From Vanilla planifolia (taxonomy: Eukaryota; Streptophyta; Magnoliopsida; Asparagales; Orchidaceae), in contig JAIUJO010000085.1 in assembly GCA_023846275.1 (NCBI GenBank), positions 1,495,121-1,559,120 on the forward strand: DNA of 64,000 nucleotides. The letters run 5' to 3'. Position 1 is the first letter of the stretch. Every line of letters begins with the position of its first letter. This document shows, in pieces, positions 39,309 through 55,800 of the stretch. The notes under the pieces were generated by a model that saw nothing but the letters and a program-made list of their open reading frames with translations, made no database searches and was not told the origin of the DNA. Made by a program: the position numbers and the translations under genes.

Positions 39309-40418
39309 GTGGGATTTTTACAATACTTTGAATTAGTTTTATTTTGTTTCTTAATTTTATCTTACTTAAGTGTTAGTATATATTTTCTTAATATTAAAAT
39401 AATAATTTATCATGCTTTATTATTATTTCTTTGGTGATTTATAGTAGTTGAAAAGATGGTCGAATTGATATGAATCAAGCATCATTGCACTTTTCTATAT
39501 GAGACCAATTATATTGAATCATCATTTATATATTGTTTAAAATATTTAATTTTAATGAGCTTTGCATTTTCTTAAGAAATTTTTTATTCTTTTTCTAATT
39601 TAAAATGGATGATTTTTTGTTATGGAATCATTTATATTTTAACATATTAAAAAGCCATAATTTATCTCACTTAAGCAGTTGTATATGTTTATGTGATATT
39701 AAAGGAATAATTTATTAATATTAATGATTACTTAACTTGGTAATTCAAAATAATTAAAATAAGGTTTGATTTAGATGAAACAGAAGTCATTATACTCTTT
39801 TCAATGAGCATTAGATAATTAAATGGTTATTATTATATTTTTAGAAAAATTATTTTCTTTGTTTTTTATAGCTTTACAAGATATTTTTAAAGATATTTCA
39901 TTTGATAATCAAGCATGTCACACTCAATCTGCTTAGTGTCTTACATGCAACCTTCACAAAATTTGTGTCTCATTTCTTAAATAATTTCTCCTTGATTTGT
40001 TTGACTTTTTATGTAACATTTATTCTCTTCTCATGTGACCCTTATCTTACTTTGATTTTGTTTTATTATATTTTTTAATTATACTTATTTAATTTTTAAT
40101 ATTTGTTTACTAAGTATGAAAATAATAGTTTTTTATTATTTATATTATTTTACATTCATAATGTTTTGTAATTTCAAACAAGTTTAGATTTAGAATAAAC
40201 AAACGTAATTAGGCTTGCAATTATAAGACTTACAAAATTAAATGCTAATTTGTACATTTTTTAAACACTTTATTTTTTAATGGTTTGGCATACTTTGAGA
40301 AAATTAATTTCGTATAAGATTTGATGATCATAGATGTTACACTAAATCTCATTAATATCGTCGAATGGAACCTTTTATTGCAATTTATCTAATTTATAAA
40401 AATTTTTTGTTATGAGAA
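39309..40418 (-). repeat. Satellite array, reverse orientation (array 4)
   Basis: Forward blocks end near CCACTGAATC (about 39,290), and from about 39,310 the reading becomes reverse: TTTTTACAATACTTTGAATTA, then TTAATATTAAAATAATAATT and a TATTATTTCTTTGGTGATTT block. About 2.7 monomers follow. The array turns back to forward near 40,418, between the AAAAATTTTTTG block (reverse) and CATTGTAATGAAAAGGTC (forward). Confidence 0.88.
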
Positions 40419-43400
40419 AAAGAAATCATTGTAATGAAAAGGTCTCATTAGAGGTGATTTAGAGGAACATTGTAAATCGACTCATCAAAGAAAAAATTCT
40501 AAAAATTATGAAAAGTTGCATAAGAAAGTCACATTCCAATATAAAAGGGTTATCAAGAGAAAAGTCCATAATCATTAAACAAGGTTCAAAAAGAAGTGTT
40601 TCATAAAATTAATTAAAACTTTTGAAAAAAATATCTAAAAATATAATTATAAATATTTAATTTGATGGAGCCCATAAGACAAGTCTAACAACATTTGTTT
40701 TGTGTCCATCAAACCTTTTTTAAAATTACCATGAATTATCAAAATATATAAACATAAATAATATCAAAATTTTATTTTTAAGATTACATAAGTATATACT
40801 ACAATAATAAATATGATATATTAAACTAATATAACATAATAAATTCAAAGTGATGAAATGGTTGCACGACTTGAAAATTATGGTTCCATAGTAGAATAAC
40901 CAATATACAATAAAAAATTAGGAAAAAAATGAGACAAAATATTTAAGAAAATTGCATGACAAGATAATAAGGCAATGTCGCATTCCATGATACTATGGAG
41001 AGTTGTTGTAACTTCATCATGGAATAATATATGAGTACAAATGTTGTGCATTGCATATCAAAACTATTAAAAAGAAAATGATTAAATATATGTAGAAAAA
41101 CTACATTTAATTGGATAGATCTTGACAACATGTGTCAAATGATGTTTACTTCATCTCGATTAAAGGAACTTTGGAATAACTATGAATTACTAAATTAAAT
41201 TAATAAAATAACAATAGTATTTTTATTTTAATATTAGTAAACATATATTATAGTTGACTTTATTTAAAGCCATGTAATATAACAAAATTAAAATAATGTA
41301 AAGGTCAGACAATGGAACATTTTCGAGGAATGAGATAAATTTAATGGGAAGTGGCATTAAAACATGTTAAGGAGAGTAAGTGTAATATATTTTATCATCA
41401 AATTAGGCACTATTCAAAATTTTGGATGAAGGTAACTTAAATCTAAGAAAAAAAATATCAAAAATTTAATGAAGTAAAATTTAATTGCAAGAGCTCATTA
41501 AGAATAGTCTAATAATGTTTGTTTTACTATATCAAACATTATCCAGAATTAAACAATTTGCAAAAGTAAATAAGAATAAATTATTAAGAACTTATTTTAA
41601 TATTAAATAAATATTAGTTAAAACTGAAATGAGACAAATGAAGCTTTGTAGCATATCTAAATAAAAGCAATTAATAGCACACATTATGCAATTTTTTATT
41701 ACATAGTAATTACATCTATTCAAAGTGAAACATTTGAATAAATGACACAAATCATATGAAAAAGTGATATATCCTTGATCATCAAGTCAATTATGAATAG
41801 AAATATAATAATGAATATTTAGAAATTTAAAAACGAATATTTTATTAAATAGAATTTATTGTGAAGAGTCCAACATTGTTTGTTACATCTTTATTTGACT
41901 TTGTTTAGAATTTCTAAAAATTATAAAAATATATAATCATAAATAATAATAATTTATTATTTTACTATTTAGTAAATGTATATTAATTCTAAAATAAGGT
42001 AAATTAAAGCAATGTAGTAGACATTATAAAATAGATATAATGGTCACAATAAATGTGAATTTGAGTTATGTAGTAATATAATAAAATCAAAGCAAAACAT
42101 TTAAAAAATAGATATGTTGTTCAAGAAAGTTGTATTACAAGATATTAAGGGGATCTACTATCACAACCTTAAACATCAAATCAAGCATGAATAGAAATGT
42201 CTAGTAAATTGGGCTAAAACATTATAAATTAAAATATTTTGACATAGAGTGGTTAGTAGTTTTTAGATAAGGCTCGTTGAGATGAATTCAACGACATTTA
42301 CTTGTGTCTATTCGATCTCATTTTGTATATTACTATGAATCACTGAACTATTTTAAAGTTAAATATAGATAAATTAAAGAAATATAATCATTCAAAACTA
42401 AAGCAATGTGAAGGTCACATGTGGGGAGCTTTAAAGGTAAGTAGCATTATAAAAAAATCAAAGAAAAATAATTTCAAATAGGAGATAAATTTTATGAAAG
42501 AGGTTCATTTCTAGATACTAAGGAAATCAAGTATAGAATTCTTTCCGGTGAAATTAGTTATGAATTAAAATTCCTAGAAAAGCATGGAAAACTCCTAAAA
42601 CAAATACTTAAAAAAATGAACCTTATTGGTTACAACATGTATATAATATATTAATGATGTTTATTCATCTCTATTAGATGTTATTTAAAATTATTAGGAA
42701 TTAAAAATGAAATAAGTATTGATAATAATATATAATTTTTTTAATATATAATAGATATATATTAAGATAGAATCAAATATATTCAAGAAAAGTAATCTTA
42801 CAAAATCAAAGCGATGTAAAGGTCACTCGAGAAAAGATTTACAGTTATAAAATAATACAACCAAATCTAAGCAAAAAAACTTAAAAACTTAGATAAATTG
42901 TATGGTAAATAATATTCTTTGATAGTAACAAGGTTGAGTTATGTCCTCAATTATCAAATTAGCTTTAATTTAAATCTCTTACAAAGTATGCAAAAATACT
43001 ATAAAATAAAAATTTAAGAAATATCAAAATGAATATTTAATTTAGTGCAACTAATTATGATGAGTTTAATGACATTTTTTTCGTTTTGATATGTCCACTC
43101 TTGGGATTACTATGATGTAGTTAAGTAAATAAATATATAAGAACAAAATATTATTCTAATATTAACTAAATGTATAATAAAGTTAGAATGAGAAAAATTG
43201 AAGTATTATAACATAACTACAACAAACAAATACAAAACTTACATGAGAGGAGAATTAAAGTTACAAAGTAATATAACAAATGTAGAGAGAAAAATTTTAA
43301 ATATTAGGTAATGTGTAGGGAAGTTACATTCCAAGATACGAACTAGATTAAGTTTAACATCCTCAATATTCAAATAAGGTAAGAAAATGTCACACAACAC

Positions 43401-46400
43401 TTGTGCATAACATAAAAATATTTTTTTAAATATTAAGAATAAATTAGATTTAAGTCTGCATGTTTGGACTAGTCTGATGATATTTGCTTTATCTCCAAGA
43501 GACCTTCTTTGGAATATCTCTTAAATACCAAAGTAATTAATTGTAATAATTATAAATTATTTTATCATTATAAAAAAATATTTATTGAAGCCAACATGAC
43601 ATAAATTAAAGAAAAGTAATTTAACCATATCAAAATATATAAAAGTCATACTATAGGAGAACAAGAGTTTCATAGAAATAAATCAAAATAAAAGCAAACC
43701 ATTTAAAGAAATGAGATAAATTTTATATGATTGTCACATTTTTAGATATTAAGAAGATTGATTGTATTTTTTTTCTTGTGGATAAGTAAAAATAAAATTA
43801 TCTAGTAAAGCATGCTAAAACACGACAAAATAAATCATTTAAAAAAATATTTTATCAGGTAATCTTGTTGGAACAAGCCAAAAAAGGTTTGTTTCATCTT
43901 TTTTGGCCTTTGATTAACAATAAAATGAATCGCTAGACTAATTAAAAAAATAATAATAAATTACTATTTAAATATTATGTAGATATATACGAATCCTAAA
44001 ATGAGATAAATTCAAGAAATGTAAATATAACATCATAAAAGAAACATAAAAATCACACAACAACAGATTTACAATACATAATCTAAATCAAAATGAAAAT
44101 TTTTAATAAGTGAGATAAGCTATATGTGAAAGTTGCATGCCCATGTTTTAAGAAGATCGATTGCGACGTCCATGATAATGTAACTTTGTATAAATTCAAA
44201 TGCTTTAAAAAATGTTTTAAAACCACCAAAATAAAAAATTAAAAAGTTATAAAAATGAATATTTAATTGAATCGAGTCTCTCAAGGTTAGTCAAGTGATT
44301 TGATTTCATTATAGCTGAGAAATATTTTAAATTACAAAGATATTTTGAAAAAGAAATAAGTAAATAAAAAAAATCTATTATTTTTATTTTATGTAAATAT
44401 ATAATAATGCTAAAATTAGATATAGTAAAGAAATGCACTATAACTAAATTGAGGTGATGGAAAGGTCACAAAGAGGAGAATTAAAGTATCATTGTATTAT
44501 AGGAAAATCATAACAAACATTATGAAGAAATGCAATAATTTCTATATTAATGTTGCATTAAAAAATGCTAATGCGATCAATACACTATCATCAATCACCA
44601 AATCAGCTATGAATTAAAATACCTTTTAAATTTAATAAGAACCATAGAAAATAAATAATTTTAAAATATAAAAATAAATATTTAACAAGATAGTGCTTGT
44701 CAAAATGTGACCAACATTATGTTTTTCATACCAATCAATCATGTTTTGAATTACAACAAATTACAAAATTATATTAATAAAAATAAAAAATAAATTAAAA
44801 TATATTATTATTTTAATTTCAAGAAAATTGTATTAAATCTTAAATGATAGAAATTAAATAAATATAGTACAACAAAAGTAAAGCAATGTAAAAGTTACAT
44901 GAGACGATAGTTAGGCTTACAAAATAATATAAACAAATTAATGAAAAAAATTGAAAGATAATGATAAATTACACAAAACAATTCCATTTTGATAATACTA
45001 AGGAGTTTGATTAAAACTTTATAGAGTATTTAATCTCATCAAAATAAAACTTTTGATGCAAAAAACATATATATATATATATATATAAGAATTTTTAACA
45101 TGATACTGCTCCTTGTGGCGTGTCCAAAGAATTTTGTTTTCTTGGTTGGACCTTTGTTGGAATACTATAAATTATAAAGTAAAACGAGAATAAATATAGA
45201 AAAAATATTATTTTAATAGTAAAGGAAATATTTATTAAAACAAAAATGAGATAAATTAGAAAAAGTAATAAATCTAAGTCAATGAGTTGTAAAGGTTACA
45301 CAATAGTAGATTTGGAGTAACATAGTAATATCAACAAATGAGAGAAAAAAATTAATGAATGACATCAATTGAAATGAGAAGTTTTATTCTAAGATATTAA
45401 ATATGTCCAATGTAATTTTTCTAATAGTCAAATCAAGTACAAATGAAATGGGCTAATTAAATATACCTAAAAAATAAAGAAGTGTAAAAAAGTGTAATTG
45501 ATTTCTTATAGCTTATAGAGAAGGGTCTAATGATATTTTTTTTCTGCCTACCAGTCCTCAATTGGAATTACTATAAATTTTATGGGTAAGCAAAAATAAA
45601 TAAAACATATTATAATTTTAGTATTAAATAACTAAATATTAACATTAAAATTTGATAAATGGAAATAATATAATATGACTAATTTAAAGCATTTTTAGAT
45701 CAAATCCCTTTTGAAGTAAAGTAACATAATGATATAAGGAAAATTAATGTGAGAAATTTTAATAAATGGTAAATATTTTGTAAAAAAGTTGCATTCCAAA
45801 ATACCAAGATGATTGAAAGTATAATTCTCGATCATCAAATTGGTATGAATAAAAATTTCTTATAGACTAAGAAAATAATAAAATATCAAATATTTAGAAA
45901 CATTAAATGAATATTTAATTAGTTATGCTCATTAAGACAGTTATAATGATGTTTTTTATGTTTTGAATTGGTACAAAATAACCAAATAAAAAAGCCTAAT
46001 TAAGAGTACATTAACATTTCAATATTAAATAATTTTGTAATAAGTTTAATTGACCTAAATTCAAGCATTGGAAAATAAAAAAAATAAAAGCAATGTATTG
46101 GTCACATGAGTTAAGGAATGGAATAACATAGCAATGTGACCAAATCAAGAGAAAACATTTAAAGAAATGAAGTAAAACTTGTAGGAAACATGTATTCAAA
46201 GATACTAAGATGATTAAGTATAGTATACTCGATCATCGTATTAGCTATTAAAAAAATGGTCTCATAAAAAATGCAAAAATTATAGATGATAAAAATATTT
46301 AAAAAATGTAAAATTTTAGTTTTATTTGGATAGAGGCTTTTAAATGAGACAACCTACATTTTTTTATTTATGTTGAACCTTGTTTGGAATTACATGGAAT

Positions 46401-49400
46401 ACAAAATAATTAGGAATAAAGAATAATGCATTATTTCAATATAAGAAAATTTATATTTTAGATAAAATATGATAAAGTAAAATAATATAATATAACAAAA
46501 TTAAGAAACATAGAAGTCACACAAGAATTGGATTTTACTTTCATAAAAATATAAGCAAATTAAAGAAAAAATTGTATAGGGAGAAGTTAAATTGAATGTT
46601 TGCATTAGAACATTAAAAAATAAATTAAATGCCATATCATTGATCATCACATATTGTACAAATTAAAATATCTCATAAAGTGTAGAATAAACCTTAAAAA
46701 TGTTAAAATATGAAATTGAATATTAAATTTGATAAAACGTATTAGGATGACTCCCTTAGTGATTCTTTAAGCTCTATAGACCATATTTTGAATTGCTAAA
46801 AATTATCAAAGCAATTGAGCATAAATACTAATCAATTATTTTAATCATATTTAGATAAAAAATAAAATAAATATGACATAAAATTGAGGCAATGTATTAT
46901 AATTGAATAAAAGTGATGGAAAGGTCACAAGATGGGATTTAGGGATACATTAAAATAAATTAAAATAAAAATTTTGAAGCAATGATTAAAATTGTATTTC
47001 ATGATTTTTTGTTGGAGTGCAACATCTTTAATGGCAAAATCAAGTATGGATCAAAACATCACATGAAGATTGCTAAAAAAAATAAAATGAAATATTTAAA
47101 AATATAAAAAAGAATATTTAGTTAGATAGAACTCATAAAAATTAGCCTAATGGCTTTTGTTTATTTTATATCAAATAGCATTAGGAATTATTGTGATTTA
47201 ACAAAGTAGAGAAGAATAAATAAAAAGAATGTTATTTTTAATTTTAAAAAAATAAATAATAAAGAAAAAAAATTAATAAATTGAAGTAATATAATATAAC
47301 GAAATTTAGGTAATGTAGAGGTCAAAATTGAGATGATTCTAAGTTAAATAGAAATATATTCAAATATAACAAATTGGAGAGGTAAGGTGAATTATATGCA
47401 AAAGTTAAATTCAATGAGACTAACGATACATTGCATAACTTTCTCGATTATGATTTTAGGTACAAAAAAAAATGTGCCATATTTTCGTGATAAAGCTCAT
47501 CTAGATGAGTATAATCATGCTGGTTTCATCTCAATCAGATTTTGCTTGAAATTATTGGAAATTAAAAAATTACGTTAACATAAATAATAAAAACCCTGAC
47601 TTTTATGTTAGGTAATATATATTAATATTGAAAGATATGAATTGAACCAAAGTAGTAAAACCTATTCAAAACAATGTATAGTTTACATGATTGTAGATTT
47701 AGTGTCAAATAGTAAAATAAACAAATTATTGAAAAAAGTTCAAAAAAATAAGATAACTTTTAGGGGAAATTTATCCCCAAAAATATTGTGCAGATCAAGC
47801 ACAATATCCTATATCTATAAATGAGGTGCAATTCATGATGTTTTTTAAAGCACGCCAAAATAATAGAAAATGGAACATTTAAAAAATAATAAGAAATTTT
47901 ATTAAATTTGTTATAGCTTATTGAGATAACTCTAATGACATTTCTTTCATGTCCGTTGAAGCCCATTTAAAATTCCAACAAATTACAAGGTATATAAAAA
48001 TAAAAATTAACATATAAATTTTTAAATATTAAGTACTTATATATTAAAATTGAAATAAAATAAATTGAAGTAATGTACCATAACTAATTAATGAATTATA
48101 AATGTCACATACTAAAAGATTGAGTTATGAAATAAAAAATCCAAATCAAAGTGAAAACTCTTAACAAATGATATAAATTTTGTGGAAATATTGAATTCCA
48201 AGACACTAAAAAAATCAAGAGTAGCACGCTCAATCAACAAATTAGTTTCGAAATTAAAAACTCTAATAAAAAATGAATAGAACCTTGGGAAACATATTCA
48301 AAAACATATTAAAATAAATTTTTAATTAGAAACAACTTGCTATGATGAGTCTAATAATGTTTTTTATTAAACCTCATTTGGAATTATTAAGAATTATTAA
48401 ATTAAGCATAAATAAGTATAAATTACGAATTTAAACTTAAGAAAATATAAAATAAAATTGAAATGATATAAGTTGAAGGAATATAATAGAATGAGGTCAA
48501 AGCAATGGAAATATTAGATGCTAGAAAATTAGAGTAAAATAATCTAAGGAACCAATTTGAAGAAATGTGGTTAACTATTTAAGAATATCTCATAAAACAT
48601 GTTAAAACCATATAAAACAAAAAATTTTAAAATAGAGAATTAAATTTTTAATTTGACAGAGCAAGTCCATATGAGCCTAATGAGATTTTTTTAATCTCCA
48701 ATGTAACTTCTTTAGAATTACTTGATTTACAAAGAAAATTAAGCATAGTTAATAATAAAATATTATTTAAACATCAAGTAAATATATTAAAGATGAAGTA
48801 ATTAAATTTGAAGTAATCTAATATAACCAAATCACATTATCTTAAAGTCACGCATGAGAACTAGAGGTTCATAAAACTATAACCAAGTTAAAGTGATGAA
48901 TTTGAAGAATGAGATAAATTATGTAGAAGAGATGCAATCCAACATATTAAAGAGATCAACTGTAATATTTTTAAGATGATTGAAAATAACATATTATGAA
49001 CAATATAAAAATGAGTTTTTAACAGATATAACTCATCAACAAGTTAAATGACATTTATTTTTTCCACAAAAATCGTCAGAAATTAAAAATGCAGTTAAAC
49101 TTAAATAATAAAAAATTGTTATTTAATAATAAGAAATTATAAATTAAAGATAAAATAAGATAAATTGATTTAATGTAATGTGACCAATTAAAAGGATGCA
49201 AAGGCCTCAAAAGAAGAGATTAGGAGTATAATTAACAAAATAAAAAACTTTTAAAAAATTAGAAACTTTGTATGAGAAAGTTTTGTTCTAAGACACTAAG
49301 ATAGTTAAATATTTTGGTGTCAAAAAAAATGTGTCATAAAGTATGCCAAAACCATAAAAAGTTTAATATATATAAATATTGAAAAACATTAATCAGATAT

Positions 49401-49808
49401 ATTTTATCATGATATGTTTAGTGAAATTTTTGTTTTCTTGGTCAAAACTCACTTGAAATTACAACAAATTTCCAATTCAGTTCGATGTAATGGTCATGTA
49501 ATAATTGATTTCAATTTATATAGTGATACACCAAATAAAAAAAACATTACATAAGCTATAGATGGAAGTTGTGTTTTAACATATAAAGTATTTTGAGCAC
49601 AAAATAGTTGATTATTTAATTAGGTACAAATTTGAACTTCTCATAAATAATCTTTAAACCTTCAATTTTTTTAAATTAAAAAATATTTAATTTAGAAAAG
49701 CTTATTAAGAGCAATCCAATGACATTTGTTTCATCGCTTTCAATCCTCATTTTAAAATACTTGGAATTAAAGAGTTCAATAGTCATTAAACTATGATGAT
49801 GTTGAAAA
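40419..49808 (+). repeat. Satellite array, forward orientation (array 5)
   Basis: Anchors lie near 40,690, 41,141, 41,510, 41,873, 42,292, 42,655, 43,070, 43,478, 43,885, 44,297, 44,715, 45,130, 45,531, 45,945, 46,350, 46,760, 47,151, 47,510, 47,935, 48,355, 48,680, 49,048, 49,422 and 49,718. Between 42,655 and 46,760 the spacing is very regular (about 400-420 bp), so these are the best full-length units in the window. Towards 49,700 the units are shortened (296-374 bp). One unit, at 47,496-47,509, has a perfect 14-bp palindrome. Confidence 0.92.
45067..45086. repeat. (AT)10 microsatellite
   Basis: Ten uninterrupted AT dinucleotides lie inside a satellite monomer of array 5, at the AAAATATTTAAAAATATAAAA block. 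This is local slippage. Confidence 0.95.
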
Positions 49809-52800
49809 GATATAATTTGACACATCACTGTGACTTTTATCTAATTAAATATTTTTTATATTTTAAATTTTTCATTTTATTTATCTTTTTGTATTTTATG
49901 GCACATTTCCAACTACACAAAATTTCATTATCAAATTTTTTACACTTGATCTCTTATTATCAAGGAAGGAAATTTTCCATTTCACTTAGTTATATTATAA
50001 TGTTGATCTAAATCAGCTCATCATGACCTTTGCATTATTGTAATTTTTGTTATATTTCAATTTTTTAATTTATCACAATTTAGCTTTAATATATGCTTAG
50101 TTATTATTAAAATATTAATTTGTTATTTATTGTTATTAAATGTGTTAATTTTGTTATAGTTGTCTTGATGAAATCTATCCATTAAAGTTGTCGTCCCTAT
50201 ATTTTTTTAATTTTTCTCCCTATTTTTTCATGCTATACCAGATATTTTTATTTATAATGGATTTGATGACTAAGGATGTCCTCCTTAATCTCCTTAGTGT
50301 AATTGAGCACAAATTTTTTGTGAAACTTATTACATTTGTTAAAAGTTTTTCTGAGTTGATTACGTTATAATGTAACTCGAATCTTTAGTCTTGTGCGACC
50401 TTCACGTTGCAATAATTTTTATATATTATATAGCATCAATTCATCTCATTCTTGATTCAATATTTATTTTTGAAAATTAAAAAAAATGTTATTATTTATG
50501 CATATGTACTTTTTTAATTAATAGTAAGCTTAAAGATGTTTTGAATGAGTCAAAACAAAGCACTTTTGATTTTTCTCGACAACCACTACCCAATTAAAAT
50601 ATACTAGTTATATCTTTAAAAATTTTATTTTCTTGTATATTGTCAGGTTTCATGATATATTTTGATTTGAATAGTATTGGAGAATTGATGATGTCACACT
50701 TGATCTCTTTAGTATCTTAGAATGCTAAATATCTTTGTAATCTAGCTCATTTTTTCATGTATTTCACTTTGATATGGATATATGGTTATGGATCACTTAT
50801 TCTTCCATTTTGAGACATTTGCATCATTTTTATTTGATTATACTACATTGCCGTAATTTATATTATTCTATTATACTATATATTTACTTAATGTTAAAAT
50901 AGTAATCCCTCATTATTTTTGCTTATTTACTTTAGTTATTTTGTGTAGTTTTGGCAAGGAATATGTGATAATTCAATATGTGACTTAATGGTCTATTGAG
51001 GATATAAACCTCAAACATGTTTGTGTCATGGAAGCAGAACTTTCTCTTATAGTTTATCTCATTTCTCAGAATTTGTTTCTTTGTTTTATCATACCATTAT
51101 GTAACTCTAAATCACATCATTTGTTTCATCTGTATTGTATTGAATTGGTAATATTACATCTTTTTCTTTTAACACATCTCAACTTTGACATATATATTCT
51201 TAATATTAATAGAATTATTTGATGTTAATTTTCCTTATTAATTTTGCTTATTGATATTATTTATTGACTATTTAATTACATTATGACTGCATCCTTTATG
51301 AGATATTTTTATTTGTATCATGTTTGACAATCTTTGTTACTACACATGCTCTATTTAGCACTTGTAATGAGTTTCCTCTAAAATATATCTTATTTCATAA
51401 AATTTTTTACGTTATATGATTACATTAATATGTACATCAGAATCTCCTTTCATGTCTCATTTATTTTTATTTGATTTTGTTATTTTAAATTGTTTCAAGT
51501 AATCACTTTCTAGCATTAACATATTTTTATTATATCTTAAAATAATAATACTTTCAAAAATTTCTTATTTAATTTGGTTATTCATAGTGATTTCATGCGA
51601 GGTCTTTTTTATTGGATAAATGTCGTCACACTCGTCCCGATGAGCACTATCACAATTTTGCACTTCTTATAAAATTGTCTAAATCATATATGGTTTGGCA
51701 ATTGATGATATTACACCCAATCTCCTTAGTATTATGGAATGCAACTTTCTTATTGAATTTACCCATTTCTTCAAATTTTTTTAGTTTGATTTGGTAGTAT
51801 TACCCAACTTCTATTTATCTTATTTTAGGTTTATTATATATTTATTTAATATTAAAAACTATTTTTAAAATGTAAAGCCTATTTGATTTTAAATTTATAA
51901 TAATTAAAAATGAGGTCTGATCGAAATGAAATAAATATTATTAGATAAGCCTTGGGAAGTTCCATATAATTGTGTATTTTTTTAAATAATGTGTGTGCTT
52001 GCAAGCTTTTCACATGTTTTATGAGGGATCTTTGTTTATAATTTATTTGATGAGATGAGATGCTGCACTTGAAATACTTAATTTCTTTGAATGTAATATT
52101 CTAATAATGTTTTCTTATTTATTAAAAATTTTTTGTTTGATTTCGCTATAGTACTTTGCTACTTCACATCTCATTTTGTGTATCCTTAAGATAGCATTGA
52201 TTTTAGCATATAATATTGCTTCAATTTTTCTTTATGTAATTATAATATATATTAACCTAATATTTAAGTAATAATTTATATTTACTAAGATTTTTTTACT
52301 TTTGTAGTTCACAGTAATTTCTAGCATGCTCCAACTGAGATAAAAGGAATATTGTTAGAGTCATTTTGATGAGCTTAGTTAAATGAATATTCTGTTTTAT
52401 TGTTTTTACAAATAATTTTCATTCAAATTTTTTTTGTAAATAAATGGTGTCATTTCTAAACTCTTTAGTAGCATGGATTACAATTCTCCAAATTACTTTA
52501 TCTCACTTCTTTAAATTTTCACTTAGCAATGCTCAAATTCTCATGTCACACTTACATCTTTTTTATTTTATTTTGTTATGTTGCTCTAACCTATCACATT
52601 TTAGCTTTAATAAATAAATTTTAAATTCTAGAAAAATATTTTCTAGTAATTTTGGCCTATTTAACTTGATAATTCATTGTAATTTTACATAATTTTCATT
52701 AAAGGTGAAAAAAATGTTGTTAGAATCCTTGATAAGCTCTATAAAATTTTGGTATATTTTATGAGATATTTTGATGCGTGCATGATTTGAAATTTGAGGA

Positions 52801-55800
52801 TACTAACTTGATTTTCTTAGTATCTTATAATGCAGCATTTTGGTAAAATTTATGGCACTTAAGAATTTTTGTAATAACTTTGTTACATTACTAACAAATT
52901 ATACCTCACCTTCTGTATGACCTTTACTTCACATTATAGTGCTTTTATTTAAGTAATTTAAGCTTAATTGTTTATTTACTTAATAGTAATTTAAATTTTA
53001 TTATTAGTTATGTTTAATTTTGTTCTTAATTCAATTATTTTCGAACAAGATCTGATGGAGACAAAATAGCCCTTATTAGACAAGTCATTCTAGCTTTATT
53101 CATTTAAATATTCACTTTTATTTTTTCAAATAATATCACTTCTAGGGTTTTCAATTTTAATATGAGGCATTTTGATTCATTATTAAGTATTTAATCATGG
53201 AGGTTATGATCATTCCCCTTTACATCTTGGAAATGCATCTTTTCCCTAAAATTTATTTTTTTATCCATTTCTTCTCATTTTTTCTCTTTTCCATAAAATC
53301 TATGTAATTATAAATCTCACCTCATGTGACATTTGTATTGAATTGAATTTGTTGTATATATTCTTTTTAATTTAATACATGATAGCTTTAACTTATATTT
53401 TTCAATATTGTAATAATAATGTGTTACCATCATTACTTATTGGCTTTGATCATTTATTGTAATTCAATAGATGTCTAATCAATAGTAGAAAAACATTGTT
53501 GGACTCACCACAACTGATTCTATCCAACTAAATATTTATTTTCTTGTGCTTTTTTGTACTTTATGTGGTTTATTTGTACAATATTTAATGATTAAGGATG
53601 TTACACTTGATCTCTTTAGTACTTTCAATATGACTTTCCTAAATATTTTATCACATTTTTTGAATTTATTTTGTTTGTTTATATTACCTTGTACCTCTAT
53701 AACTCACCTCATGTGATATTTATGATGCTTTCATTTGGTTATATTCAATTTCTTTAACTTCTCACATTTTTGTTCCAAAACATTTAGTTCATGTAAAATA
53801 ATAATAATTTGTTATTATTATTTCTTATTTATTTTTTATTTTTGTAGTACTTTCAAATAAGATTCCTTCGAGATGAAACAAACATCATCGGACTCGAATA
53901 AAAGGTCTCTACTTATTATTAGCATGCTTTAAGAGGTATTTTGATTTGCATATAATTTCAAGGTAATGGATGTTCCCCTTGAATTCATTTGTTTCTTGGA
54001 ATTAAATTTCCAAATAATTTATCTGAAGTTTTAAAAATATTTCTTTAATTTTGTTATATTATATAACTTTTTGTTTATCGAATTCAAATTTTATGTTTTT
54101 TATTCCAATTGCTTAAAAAAATGAATAATTACATATTATTGATTCATGAAAGCTTTGATGATTAAGGGCATTAGGCTCAATCTTGTTAATATCCTATAAT
54201 GCAATTTTTCCAAAGAATTTATCTCATTTTTTTTTCTTTTTTTGCTTATATTGTTTGGAAAACCAATCCCATCTCACATGACATTTACATTGACTTTATT
54301 TTATTATAATAGATTTTTTAAATTTATCAAATTTTATCTTATTTATATAATTATTTAAAGTAAAAATAACAATTTTGTGTTTACTTCTATAATTCACATT
54401 AATTCCAAACAAGGTTTGGTTAGGGTATTTAATATTTATTTTTATATCAATTTTTTAGACATAATTTATTTTTTATTATTTTTTCTTAATTTGTAGGACA
54501 TTTCAAACTATCCCTGATTTTATTGTTAATGATGTTACAATGGACCTCATATGTTTCTTGTAGTGCAATTTTTTCTACAATTTATCTCGTTTTTCAAATT
54601 TTTCACTTTCATTTTGATATATCACTTTGTTACATCAAATATTTTACCTTGTTACCCTTACATTAACAGTTTTGTGTTCTAATTCTTCAGTGCATCACAT
54701 TTAAAGTTGAATATTTATTTTCCTAATAATTGAATTATAATTATAAAATTTTTTATGTTTAATTAGTTTAGTAGTTTGTGGTAATTGCGAACAATGTTTG
54801 ATAGTGAAAACAAAAATCATTAGACACTAATGGATGACCATTATGCAATTAACTACTTTATTTTTATATTTATAAGAATTTTATTTTCTATGATTTGTAT
54901 ACTTTATGAGACATTTTGATTTGTACTAGATTTTCACAATAGAAATTGTTAGGCACTACTTGTTAAGTCTATTAAAAATTCAACCTTTAAATATAATTTT
55001 TCACATTTCTTTAATATTTTTTTTATGATTTAGTTATGTTACAATTAACCTATAATTCAATTTTTGTGTGACATATACATTGTTTTGATTTGGCTATAAT
55101 GCAATTCTACAATTTATCTCATTTCCATTTTAATATAATTTTGCATATTTTTAAAAACACTTTGATTGTTATTAATGTTTAATTATTTTATTAATTTCCA
55201 ATAATTCAACAAAAATTATGATCAAGATGAAAGCAACTTTGCTAGAGCATTCTTTAATTAAATTTTAAGACTTATATTTTTTATATGTTTTTTTTACTTG
55301 ACAAGAAATTTTGTTTTGAACATGATTTGATATACAAGGTTATTGCCATTAATCTCCTTAGTACCTTGGAAAGTAGCTTTCCGAATGAAATTATCTTCTT
55401 CAAATTTCTTTCTTTAATTCTTTCATTTTGCTATGAAAATGTAACTTTTCTCTTATGAATCATTTACTCACTTTCAATTTGTTACCTTAAATTACATAAA
55501 CTTATCTCATTTAACCTTTGATATATATTTACTTAGAACAAAAATAATTTTTTTTTATTAATTTTTAATTTACTTTATTAATTCTGATTATTTACAAGTG
55601 AGATATGATTATAAAGAAACAAATATCACTAGACTCAAATCAACGAGCACTATAAAATTAAATATTCTTTGTTTATTTTTATTTTTTTGGCACTTTACAA
55701 GAAATTTTAGATCATACATGACAAGATGATTAAGAATGTTACACTCCATCTCCTTAGTATCTTTGTATGCAATTTACTTATGAAATTCATCTTATTTCCT